In this document: positions 34,601-45,500 of the stretch, piece after piece | Layout: every line of letters starts with the position of its first letter | Position numbering within the stretch: position 1 is the stretch's first letter | Origin: Bufo bufo | Taxonomy: Eukaryota > Chordata > Amphibia > Anura > Bufonidae | Length of the DNA stretch: 64,000 nucleotides | Assembly (NCBI RefSeq): GCF_905171765.1 | Contig: NC_053397.1 | Location: forward strand, 7,755,677 to 7,819,676 | Reading direction: 5' to 3' | Notes under the pieces: model-generated | Seen by the model: only the letters and a program-made list of their open reading frames with translations | Database searches by the model: none | What the model was told of the DNA's origin: nothing | Translations under genes and position numbers: made by a program

Positions 34601-35679
34601 TAATATGTCTACCTTTTTATAATTTATCAGGGTTTTACACAATAATATCATTTTTGAAACAAAAAAAAATCATGTTTTAGTATCTCCATAGTCTGAGACC
34701 CATAGTTTTTTTATTTTTTGGGCCATTGTCTCATGTAAGGGCTCATTTTTTGCGGGATGAGGTGACGGTTTGATTGGTACTTTTTTGGCGTACATGCGAC
34801 TTTTTTGATCACTTTTATTACCTTTTTTGGGAAGTAAGGTGGGCAAATTTCAATTTCCACATAGTTTTTATTTTTTTATTTTTATGGCGTTCACCGTGCC
34901 GGGAAAGTAACATGACCGTTTTATAGATCAGGTCGTTACGGACGCGGCGATACCTAATATGTGTAGTGTATTTTATTTTTATTTTTTTTATTCAGTGATA
35001 AATGTGTTTTTTTGAAACTTTACTTTTTTAACTTTTTTTTACTTTTTTTTTGACCCAGACCCACTTGGTTCTTGAAGATCCAGTGGGTCTGATGTCTGTA
35101 TAATACAGTACAGAACAATATATATTGCACTGTACTGTATTTTACACTTGTCTGAACAGATCTATGCCTTTTAGCACAGATCTGTTCAGCACCATGGACA
35201 GCAGGACGCCTGAGAGGAAAGTATGGAAAGGGTTAAGCGGCTGACATCGCATCGCAGATGTCAGCCGTTTATACCAGGGTGCCAGCAATGTGCTGGCACC
35301 CTGGTATACCCACTAACCACCAACGATGATTCAAGGGGAGGCGGGCGGGGGATCGCGATCCCGCCTGACAGGAATTGGGGCGATCAGAGAAGGAGAAGCA
35401 CATAGTCCCTCCCTAACCCCCCCTTACCTGCCCCGATGCGCTGCGATTGGTCCCTCTGCAGTAATGGACCAATCACAGCGATCGTGGGCGGGTCAGAGCT
35501 ACAATACAGCTCCTGCCGGCTTCTCTGGTTGCCTAGCAACTCCAGCACGCCGGCTTCACTGAAGCTTCAGCGCTTCGCTCCCTGCGCTGACAGTGAAAGC
35601 CGATCACGTACATGCACGTGGGGATGCGGTGAGGCACCACATTCCCCCACGTACATGTACGTGATGTTGCGTGAAGGGG
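31629..35679. mobile_element. Non-autonomous piggyBac-type element, 4051 bp
   Basis: Flanked by TTAA (31625-31628 and 35680-35683), with ends ccccttca and tgaagggg. The interior is built of internal duplications. A ~400-bp unit containing aagaaactacacccctcaag begins near 32101, 32500, 32850 and 33250, and recurs in inverse orientation at about 33760-34140. A ~370-bp unit (gatacctaatatgt, ccatagtctgag) occurs at 34180, 34540 and 34900. The right end has a palindrome around cacgtacatg. No transposase frame. Confidence 0.88.
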
Positions 35680-35939
35680 TTAATATTGATTGGACCCTGG
35701 GCAAAAATTTACTTGGGCCCCCTGGATCCCGCTTTCCCACACCTTAGCAGGCAATCACGCCCTCCACCACAAAACACACACAAAAAATCCACACATCTGG
35801 TAGAGTCCAGTGATATAAATACTTCCAGTTCTGAAGACTCCAGCGGCTCAGGGTCAGTGCTCTGGGCAGCTGGGCTCAGGCTGGAGGTGGGCACCGCTCT
35901 GCAGGAAGGAGACCGGGGCTCGGCTCACCCTAGTGTTCC

Positions 35940-37025
35940 AGTGCACCCCAGCACCCCACAGTATGCAGTATAGCACCCCACACTATACAGTACCCCACAG
36001 TATATAGTAGAGCAGTATAGCAGCCCACAGTATATAGCACCCCACAGTAGACAACACCTCACAGTATACAGCACCCCAAACAATACACGATACAGCCCCC
36101 CACACTATACAGTACAGCAGTATAGCACTCCACACTATACCGCACCCTCAGTATACATTATACAGACCCCCCACAGTATACAGTACAGCAGTATAGCCCC
36201 CCACACTATACAGGCCCCCCCACACTATACAGGCCCCCACAATATACAGCCCCCCCATAGTATACAGGCCCCCACACAGTATACAGGCCCCCACACAGTA
36301 TACAGGCCCCCCACACAGTATACAGCCCACCACACAGTATACAGCCCACCACAGTATACATTCCCACACAGTATACAGCCCACCACACAGTATACAGCCC
36401 CCCACACAGTATACAGCCCCCCACACAGTATACAGCCCACCACACAGTATACAGTCCCACACAGTATACAGTCCCACAAAGTATACAGCCCAACACACAG
36501 TATACAGTCCCACACAGTATACAGTCCCACACAGTATACAGCCCCCCACAGTATACAGCCCACCACACAGTATACAGCCCACCACACAGTATACAGCCCA
36601 CCACACAGTATACAGTCCCACACAGTATACAGTTCCACAAAGTATACAGCCCACCACACAGTATACAGTCCCACAAAGTATACAGCCCACCACACAGTAT
36701 ACAGTCCCACACAGTATACAGTCCCACACAGTATACAGCCCCCCACAGTATACAGCCCCCCACAGTATACAGCCCACCACACAGTATACAGCCCACCACA
36801 CAGTATACAGTCCCACACAGTATACAGCCCCCCACAGTATACAGCCCCCCACAGTATACAGCCCCCACACAGTATACAGCCCACCACACAGTATACAGGC
36901 CCCCCCACAGTATACAGGCCCCCACACAGTATACAGCCCCCCACACAGTATACAGCCCCCCCACACAGTATACAGCCCCCCACAGTATACAGCACCCCAC
37001 TATACAGTAGTTTACAGTATATTAA
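35940..37025. repeat. 15-19-bp minisatellite inside the hAT element
   Basis: The core acagtatacagcccaccac has variable spacing (cccc, ccacc, tcccac), and there are about 60 copies. Minus-strand frames of ~270 codons rich in Cys/Gly/Trp/Tyr are artefacts. Confidence 0.93.
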
Positions 37026-37459
37026 CATAACAGCCCCTGTCACCTTTTTCTGATGTAATCTTCACACAAAAAAGCTCCACAGTTAACTTCTGCAACACTC
37101 CACAGGACCTGTGATGACCTCATAGCCATGTGACCAATAATTGCTAGGTTACTGGTCACATGGTGATGATGTCATTAAGGTCCTAAATCACAACTTTAAC
37201 ACAGTACGATCATGATGCCTGGAATCCTGGTAGAGCTGACAGCCTGACACCCGGGGCAGTGGCTAGCAGGGCTCAAGAGGCAGCTGCCTTGGGCCCCCCA
37301 GGAGCAACTGGGCCCGGGGCAGCTGCCCCTTTTGCCCCTTGGTAAAGACGGCCCTGAGTGTAGGCTGTTACATGTTTGTGTTAATTGCTTCAGAGCCCAT
37401 CCCAAATCGGTCTGTACATTAAAGACGGATAAGTCATATTTGAGTGTCGTTAACATTGA

Positions 37460-38990
37460 TTGCCTGCTGCATTTCCTACGCAACCACCACGACCCGTACA
37501 GTTCCTCATATCGGGACTTAGGTCAGGTTTCCACACTGGTCTAATTGCTCTGCCCGAATCATCTTATGAATGCAGAAATGTATTATCGGCGGAGCGCTAC
37601 CCTCAAGCAGCAGATGAACTTATTGCCATCGAGTTGGCCAAGGGGTTCCTGATAGGCCCCTTTTCTTTCCCTCCTTTTGATCGGTGGAGAGTTAGTCCTA
37701 TAGGCGTAGTCACAGGGAAGTTTAGCAATAAAGAAAGCTTGATCATCGATTTATCAGCCCCACACGGTCACTCCATTCCCAGCATCAACTCCCTCATACC
37801 TTCCGAAGAAGTCAGTATGAAATATTCCTCCATAGATCAGGCTATCGCCATAATACTGCAGTTAGGCCGTCATACTATTCTGTCAAAAGCCGATATTTTT
37901 GACGCTTTTAAACTACTCCCCGTCTGTCCAACCCTGTGGCAGTGGCACAAAGTGGAGAGATCTTTACTACTTTGCCTCTAAACTCACCTTCGGGTCCAAA
38001 AGCAGCCAGTGGTTGTTTGACAAAATGGCTCATGCTCTCCACTGGACACTAGTCAACGAGTTTCATTGTAGTTTTGTCATCCATTACCTGGATGACTTTC
38101 TATTGTTAGAACACCCCGGGTCCAATTCAAAAGCACTGCAGTCGCTTCTAAGCTGTTTCCACCAACTTGGCATTCCCGTATCCCCAAAAAAGGTCAAAGG
38201 TCCATCCTCGATTATATCTTTCAAAGGCATCATTCTGGACACGCTAAACATGGTCGCAAAATTACCGGAAAACAAATTGAGTAGGATTAGGGTCGTCCTT
38301 CACAAGTTTACGCAGACCAGAATTATTAAGAAAGTAGAATTACAGTCTATTTTAGGTATGTTAAACTTCGCCATGCGAATTATTCCCCAAGGTAGGCCAT
38401 TTGTTTCACGACTACTAGCTCTCCTTCCTTTAGCTCCTTCCCAAGACAGCCTCATATGCCTTGACGATCAAGCAGTAGCCGATTTAGCCATGTGGGACTA
38501 TTTTCTTAACAACTGGAATTTTATTTCACTTTTCATCCCTGAAGTGTCCAACAGTTCCCCTGTAGTATTCTGCGATGCTGCTCCCAGTTCTGGGTTCGCA
38601 GCCATTTTTGGCACACACTGGCTAGCGAACGAGTGGCCTAACGAGGTCAAGACACTGCCGGGGTTTCTACAGTCTTCAGCTTCCTTTGAGATTTACCCCA
38701 TAGATTTACACCATAGTTGCAGCCGCTTGTGTTTGGGGTCACGAATGGACCGGTCATACGGTATTATTCGTTTCCGACAACGCAGCGGTCATTGATATCT
38801 TGAATAACGGGTCATCTAAATCCCCTCAGGTGTTATTGTTCCTCAGACGTCTAGTGCTTCTTTCGTTGCAGCACCAGTTTCGATACATATGCTCACATAT
38901 ATCAGGGGAAAATAATGTCACGGCCGATGCCCTGTCTAGAGCTCATTTTGCCCTTTTCTCACAGGTATTTCCCGATGCGGACGTCAACGG
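37460..38990 (+). pseudogene. Ngaro-like reverse transcriptase/RNase H, frameshifted
   Basis: The frame overlaps the end of gag. RT motifs run from ELAKGFLIGPFSFPPFDRW through LSKADIFDAFKLLPV, where the first catalytic Asp lies. A frameshift near 37930 moves reading to a second frame with WRDLYYFASKLTFGSKSSQW and HYLDDFLLLE (catalytic DD). The RNase H-like part starts at VVFCDAAPSSGFAAIFG. A further shift near 38700 precedes VSDNAAVIDILNNGSSKS and ENNVTADALSRA. Essential Asp residues are still visible, but two frameshifts make it non-functional. Confidence 0.8.
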
Positions 38991-39009
38991 TGCCACAGTT
39001 CCTCCTTTT

Positions 39010-39946
39010 CCGTCACTGATCTGGGTTTATCTGGTCACAGCTCATTCATTACTAGCCAAGTCCCTGTCACCTAACACGTCTTACCATACAGGTTGGAGGG
39101 CATTTCTCAAGTTCCAAGACAGTTTTTCCAAGGCAGTCTCGATTTTACCAACTACATCCTGGCTTTCATCGGCTATTGTCATTCTGAATTGAAACTGTCA
39201 TACTCTACAGTTAAGTCCTACCTAGCCGGTATTCAGCATTTCCGAGCCTCGAGTCAACCAGAAGCTCGCTCACTATTCTCCATTCATGTAATTACGGCTA
39301 CTCTCATTAATGCAATCAAGATTAACGTCCTGGCCGACAGGCCATCACCGGGCAAACATTTCGTGTGTTATCTGACATGTTAGACAGAAGCCCCTTTGGA
39401 GCCCAACAGAGTCTAGTGATCAAAGCAGCCATATACCTGGCTTTCTATGGGTTCCTGAGACCAGGAGAGTTTACCTCAGCCCTTAGTAGCAGTAGGTATC
39501 TTACCGTCGGTCAACTCAAGGCAAATAGAGAAAGCTTTATTCTCTCGCTCACATTCACCAAAACATCACAATCAGGCCCTCCAACCCAGATCATATACTA
39601 CCCTACCCCCCACCGCTGGTGCCCTGTTCAAGTGCTACGCCAGTTGTTAAAAAATTCAGACAGTAAACCACCCGATAGTCCGTTGTTGCCATTCAATGCT
39701 GAGCATCTCACAACTACGCAATTTGTCTCTCATATCCGTACCCTGGAGGCCAACCTAGGTATAGACCCAGCATCTGTCTCTGGCCGCTCCTTTCGAATTG
39801 GCGCCGCTTCCGCAGCATCCAAGAACCAAGTTCCGGCTCGTGTCATCAGAAAACTAGGGCGGTGGCAGTCCTCCTGTTATTATAGATATACTCCTCATCC
39901 GAACGTTGAGATGTCTCTTGCCTTTCAGAACTTGGTGCTGCTGTAA
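39010..39946 (+). pseudogene. Ngaro-like tyrosine recombinase, frameshifted, catalytic His replaced
   Basis: This enzyme would integrate a circular DNA copy without a target duplication. The N-terminal part is in one frame to about 39150 and a second to about 39360. The catalytic half is in a third frame from 39365 to TAA 39944-39946. Visible residues: Arg in FLRPGEF; the His-x-x-Arg box reads RSFRIGAAS, so the usual His is Arg (CGC, one A-to-G change from CAC); GRWQS; and the nucleophile region CYYRYT. Two frameshifts plus the His loss make it inactive. Confidence 0.78.
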
Positions 39947-39957
39947 GTGCGAATTGT

Positions 39958-39963
39958 AATAAA
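39958..39963 (+). terminator. Polyadenylation signal AATAAA after the recombinase
   Basis: AATAAA lies 12 bases after the recombinase stop codon and is followed by a T-rich stretch. Confidence 0.55.
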
Positions 39964-39990
39964 GTTTTTCTGGTTATATGTTGTCTCTTT

Positions 39991-42086
39991 TGGCCTTCTT
40001 CAGTCATCCCTACAACGTTGCGGTTACGGCACAAATCAAACCGATTATTCAGGTAATTACTTAGTTAGGATTCCTGTTCCAGTTGTAGCCCCGACCACAA
40101 ATATTGTATATGTATGTTTTAGATTTTTGCAAATATTATAATTTTTTTTTAGATTGCACAACTGGTATTTTTATGTGAATTATTTTAAAAATAAAATGAT
40201 ATGCATATGATATAGAGCCGGCCATTGATGAAATATTTTACTATATAGAATTTGCTATAGGATGTATTTGAATTCTCCCCTGATAATGCCGCTCTAGCAT
40301 TGTGCTCGGAGAATGATGTGTGTATATCTGTAATTCTGATGTGTCCGAGCGAGCACTGCTCCAGTGTGATCTGTTAAGAAATGTACTTGCCAGATAGTGG
40401 CTGCGGGAAATGAATTTCTGCTACGGTATTTTGAAGGATTTCCCTGCGTAATATTGAAAGAATCCAACTGATATAATCCTTCATACACAAAATTTAAAGC
40501 AAGCACAAAAAAAACAATCATATTTTACTATACGTCATGTGCTGTTCTCTATTAATTGCTTTTCACAGAGCAGAAAATGTAGATTGCTGCAGTAAACATT
40601 TCTCCCTCTAGGTGGTGCTATAGTATATTGTACTGCCTGGGACAGAATGGAAGTCCTTTGCCCTGTGTGTGGGTATTGGGGATATTTCATCCTCACAGCG
40701 CACCGTGTGGCCAAGATTGGTACTGCGAGGATAACTGGTTACATGAACTATTAATATATTCAAGAAAATCCTGTCACATTCAGTTTCATCTCTAATGTGA
40801 ACATAGTGGAGCAGAGCTCATCAGGTTGTAGGATTAGAAGAGTGGAAATCCATCATTGCTCAGGAGAGGAGGGGCGGTATTGATTTCCAGGCTGACAGAT
40901 CAGCATCTCATCTACCTTTGTTTTCTGATTATTGATCGCTTTCCCTCCTGCTTCCCTGTGGATTGCAAAGTCACATTCCTGCCATGGATTTTCATCCTGA
41001 AATAAATGACGGGCTGCCCTGCGGAAGGAACCGGAGCTGCCTGGAACCATGGCCTCCACCATATACCATCCTAATATGGACCTATTATCCACAATCTACT
41101 GGCCAAATAATACTGCCATACAGTGCTTACATAATACTGCTATACAGCACCCATATAATACTGCTATACAGTCCCTATATAATGCTGTAGCACATGCCAG
41201 ATCAATAGGTGAACCGTGGAAGGTGAGGTCAGGGTGGTGGCCCCTTTGGCCCCTGTTATATTCCCTGTTCCAGCTCATGTGTGACGGTACCAATCCCATA
41301 CTGTGCCCCCTGCTATTACTCCTTCCTAGGTGAACCTGTTCTTCTTGGTCTGTAACAGAGGAGAACCCAGCAAAGTATTCAATATCCCCTCCCCCATCCC
41401 AGACACATCGCCCGTCCATAGATCACTCGCCACTCGATATCCAGACGCGCTCCAGTTGACAGGAATCTGATGGCTCTGGATTTGTCCTGTTTTAGCAATA
41501 TTATTCCGCATTTATATTCTCCTCTTCTCCCATCCAATGCACCTTCATAGAAAATGTTCCAGGAAAAGTGGGGTGATCGCCCACATGGCCACCACGAGGG
41601 GTGTGCCCCAGATTTCAGGGTAAATCGGCCCAAGGTAACTGTGTATGGCCGACAGATCAGCAAAAAAAACATTGAGGTCGGTATAAGAAGCAGATTTGCT
41701 TTCAGGAGCTGGGAAAGCAGGGTGGATACATTTGTGGGAGTCATGGTGGTGGCCACGTGGATGACACCATCCACTGCTAGCGAACCATCTACTGGCCTCC
41801 GACTGTGAGGTTTCCTTATTGTCTTGAATAATAAGACAATGTGAGTAAAAATTATCAAATAGAAAACATGTAAATTACACAGAAAGTGAGAAACTCACAA
41901 ATTAAAATGATTCAGTTTACTTCATGTGAAGCAGTTAAAGGGCCAAAGTCTCCAGAAAATGAGATTGTATGCACCAACAACACCACAAATGTTCCATCAT
42001 CCACAGCCAGGGGGCCCCACACCACAAAACAACTTTCAGATGCATGTTGGGTGTATATGATTGTTCTCCCCAATGCACAAGACGCG
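39991..42086. other. No gene seen
   Basis: Likely single-copy or decayed DNA. A short ~27-bp tandem (ataatactgctatacagc-type, 41097-41190) is the only clear structure. No exon-like frame with a recognisable family. Confidence 0.5.
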
Positions 42087-45000
42087 CAGTGATGTCACAG
42101 TACAGAGATAATAAACACAGTGATGTCACAGTACAGAGATAATACACACAGTGATGTCACAGTACAGAGATAATAAACACAGTGATGTCACAGTACAGGG
42201 ATAATAAACACAGTGATGTCACAGTACAGAGATAATAAACACAGTGATGTCACAGTACAGAGATAATAAACACAGTGATGTCACAGTACAGAGATAATAA
42301 ACACAGTGATGTCACAGAACAGAGATAATACACACAGTGATGTCACAATACAGGGATAATAAACACAGTGATGTCACAGTACAGAGATAATACACACAGT
42401 GATGTCACAGTACAGAGATAATAAACACAGTGATGTCACAGTACAGGGATAATAAACACAGTGATGTCACAGTACAGGGATAATAAACACAGCGATGTCA
42501 CAGTACAGGGGTAATACACACAGTGATGTCACAGTACAGAGATAAGAAACACAGTGATGTCACAGAACAGAGATAATAAACACAGTGATGTCACAGTACA
42601 GGGATAATAAACACAGTGATGTCACAGTACAGGGATAATAAACACAGTGATGTCACAGCACAGGGATAATAAACACAGTGATGTCACAGTACAGGGATAA
42701 TAAACACAGTGAGGTCACAGTACAGAGATAATACACACAGTGATGTCACAGTACAGAGATAATACACACAGTGATGTCACAGTACAGGGATAATAAACAC
42801 AGTGATGTCACAGTACAGAGATAATACACACAGTGATATCACAGTACAGGGATAATAAACAAAGTGATGTCACAGTACAGGGATAATAAACATAGTGATG
42901 TCACAGTACAGGGATAATAAACACAGTGATGTCACAGTACAGGGATAATAAACACAGTGAGGTCACAGTACAGAGATAATACACACAGTGATATCACAGT
43001 ACAGGGATAATAAACAAAGTGATGTCACAGTACAGGGATAATAAACATAGTGATGTCACAGTACAGGGATAATAAACACAGTGATGTCACAGTACAGGGA
43101 TAATAAACACAGTGATGTCACAGTACAGGGATAATAAACACAGTGAGGTCACAGTACAGAGATAATACACACAGTGATGTCACAGTACAGAGATAATACA
43201 CACAGTGATGTCACAGAACAGAGATAATAAACACAGTGATGTCACAGTACAGGGATAATAAACAAAGTGATGTCACAGTAAAGGGATAATAAACACAGTG
43301 ATGTCACAGTACAGGGATAATAAACACAGTGAGGTCACAGTACAGAGATAATAAACACAGTGATGTCACAGTACAGGGATAATAAACAAAGTGATGTCAC
43401 AGTAAAGGGATAATAAACACAGTGATGTCACAGTACAGGGATAATAAACACAGTGAGGTCACAGTACAGAGATAATAAACACAGTGATGTCACAGTACAG
43501 GGATAATACACACAGTGATGTCACAGTACAGGGATAATAAACAAAGTGATGTCACAGTAAAGGGATAATAAACACAGTGATGTCACAGTACAGGGATAAT
43601 AAACACAGTGATGTCACAGTACAGAGATAATAAACACAGTGATGTCACAGTACAGAGATAATAAACACAGTGATGTCACAGTACAGAGATAATACACACA
43701 GTGATGTCACAGTACAGGGATAATACACACAGTGACGTCACAGTACAGGGATAATGTACACAGTGATGTCACAGTACAGGGATAATAAACACAGTGAGGT
43801 CACAGTACAGAGATAATAAACACAGTGATGTCACAGTACAGAGATAATACACACAGTGATGTCACAGTACAGGGATAATGTACACAGTGATGTCACAGTA
43901 CAGGGATAATAAACACAGTGAGGTCACAGTACAGGGATAATAAACACGGTGATGTCACAGTACAGAGATAATAAACACAGTGATGTCACAGTACAGAGAT
44001 AATAAACACAGTGATGTCACAGTACAGGGATAATAAACACAGTGATGTCATAGTACAGGGATAATAAACACAGTGACGTCACAGTACAGGGATAATGTAC
44101 ACAGTGATGTCACAGTACAGGAATAATAAACACAGTGATGTCACAGTACAGGGATAATAAACACAGTGATGTCACAGTACAGGGATAATAAACATAGTGA
44201 TGTCACAGAACAGAGATAATAAACACAGTGATGTCACAGTACAGGGATAATAAACAAAGTGATGTCACAGTACAGAGATAATAAACACAGTGATGTCACA
44301 GTACAGAGATAATAAACACAGTGATGTCACAGTACAGAGATAATAAAAACAGTGATGTCACAGTACAGGGATAATAAACAAAGTGATGTCACAGTACAGA
44401 GATAATAAACACAGTGATGTCACAATACAGGAATAATAAACACAGTGATGTCACAGTACAGGAATAATAAACACAGTGATGTCACAGTACAGGGATAATA
44501 AACACAGTGATGTCACAGTACAGGGATAATAAACACAGTGATGTCACAGTACAGGGATAATAAACACAGTGATGTCACAGTACAGGAATAATAAACAAAG
44601 TGATGTCACAGTACAGAGATAATAAACACAGTGATGTCACAGTACAGGGATAATAAACACAGTGATGTCACAGTACAGAGATAATAAACACAGTGATGTC
44701 ACAGTACAGGAATAATAAACATAGTGATGTCACAGTACAGGGATAATAAACACAGTGATGTCACAGTACAGGTATAATAAACATAGTGATGTCACAGTAC
44801 AGGGATAATAAACACAGTGATGTCACAATACAGGAATAATAAACACAGTGATGTCACAGTACAGGGATAATAAACACAGTGATGTCACAGTACAGGAATA
44901 ATAAACAAAGTGATGTCACAGTACAGAGATAATAAACACAGTGATGTCACAGTACAGGAATAATAAACATAGTGATGTCACAGTACAGGGATAATAAACA

Positions 45001-45104
45001 CAGTGATGTCACAGTACAGGGATAATAAACACAGTGATGTCACAGTACAGGGATAATACACACAGTGATGTCACAGTACAGGGATAATAAACACAGTGAT
45101 GTCA
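42087..45104. repeat. 31-bp minisatellite with CRE-like octamer, about 97 copies
   Basis: The unit is cagtgatgtcacagtacagg plus gataataaaca, with gagat/gggat/ggaat and aaaca/acaca variants. Each unit contains TGATGTCA, one C-to-T step from the CREB/ATF site TGACGTCA. The exact palindrome is present at 43733-43740 and 44074-44081. A few units have TGAGGTCA. Block repetition is evident, for example the variant ataaacaaagtgatgtcaca recurring. Confidence 0.95.
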
Positions 45105-45195
45105 AGTTGTGAAAAATGAAAGGTGGAATCTGATTGGTTGCTCTGGGTAACTAAGCCAGTTCTGCTTTACACCAGTCTGATAAATCTCCCCCTAT
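45105..45195. repeat. Dispersed repeat fragment
   Basis: Contains gtggaatctgattggttgct and ttctgctttacaccagtctg. I recall this as a very common amphibian interspersed sequence (often seen inverted as caaccaatcagattccac). No boundaries can be fixed. Confidence 0.5.
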
Positions 45196-45500
45196 ATCCT
45201 ATTGTACTTCAGGTGAGAGTTTCTATACATATACTGCTTGTACACATTTTATAATACAAAACAAAGACAATTTTGTATTAATTCCAATGCAGCACCCGTT
45301 TTGTCCCAAATTTTACATGTGTCCCTTTGAATTCTAGGTGGATGTCTCCGGCAGGAACGTGCCGCAATCTACTGTAGTTCCCTTCTGTTTGGGAGGGATT
45401 CTGCCATAACTTTCTGGTAAGGAGCTACATTTGATGGGGACCAGATAATCTTAGGTATCACACTGGGGGAACGCCCCTACATTTATTTTCTTTTAATGTA

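Larger units (their letters stand above)
31614..37356. mobile_element. hAT element in gag, 5743 bp, with piggyBac insert and minisatellite
   Basis: Ends cagggccgtcttta and taaagacggccctg are exact inverses. The 8-bp duplication agtgtagg is perfect (31606-31613 and 37357-37364). hAT DNA proper is only 31614-31628 and about 35684-37356, because a piggyBac-type element occupies 31629-35679. The rest holds gggcccc blocks, a minisatellite (35940-37025) and a ggacctgtgatgacctcat segment. No transposase. Confidence 0.95.
30116..37544 (+). pseudogene. Ngaro-like gag, frameshifted and split by two insertions
   Basis: Starts at ATG 30116 in a good context (gaccATGt). Residues ~30-63 (LRNWTVPKLMSELSRRGIPF and onward to LYRLL) read as a SAP domain, a helix-extension-helix DNA-binding fold. 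A frameshift near 30440-30460 moves the reading to another frame, which continues to 31080 with a CSLC...HTAEWC finger. A Harbinger MITE follows. The same protein then resumes at about 31521 with CNNFNFSSCNYSQC and is cut at 31613 by the hAT insertion. The rest of that Cys/His array (HVCVNC...HPKSVC) is at 37365-37420, ending at 37544. Insertion plus duplication lengths (437 and 5751) explain the frame changes exactly. Confidence 0.75.
28885..39990 (+). mobile_element. Ngaro-like tyrosine-recombinase retrotransposon, broken and nested
   Basis: Order: 5' leader, SAP/zinc-finger gag, RT, RNase H, tyrosine recombinase, polyadenylation signal at 39958-39963. The RT style (GPFSFPPFDRWRVSPIGVV...LSKADI.DAFKLLPV) and the FLRPGE/SFRIGAAS recombinase are of the Ngaro group rather than DIRS1. 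Neither inverted repeats nor split direct repeats could be found, so both ends are approximate. Insertions of 434 bp and 5743 bp lie within gag. At least five frameshifts and a changed catalytic residue show it is dead. Without insertions it would be about 5 kb. Confidence 0.75.

Noticed and set aside
36148..37043. Three ~270-aa Cys/Gly/Trp-rich minus-strand ORFs
   Set aside because: Chance frames through the hAT-internal minisatellite.
28885..39990. DIRS1-type inverted terminal repeats or Ngaro split direct repeats for this element
   Set aside because: I compared the leader with the 3' region in both orientations and saw no convincing repeat; the ends are left approximate.
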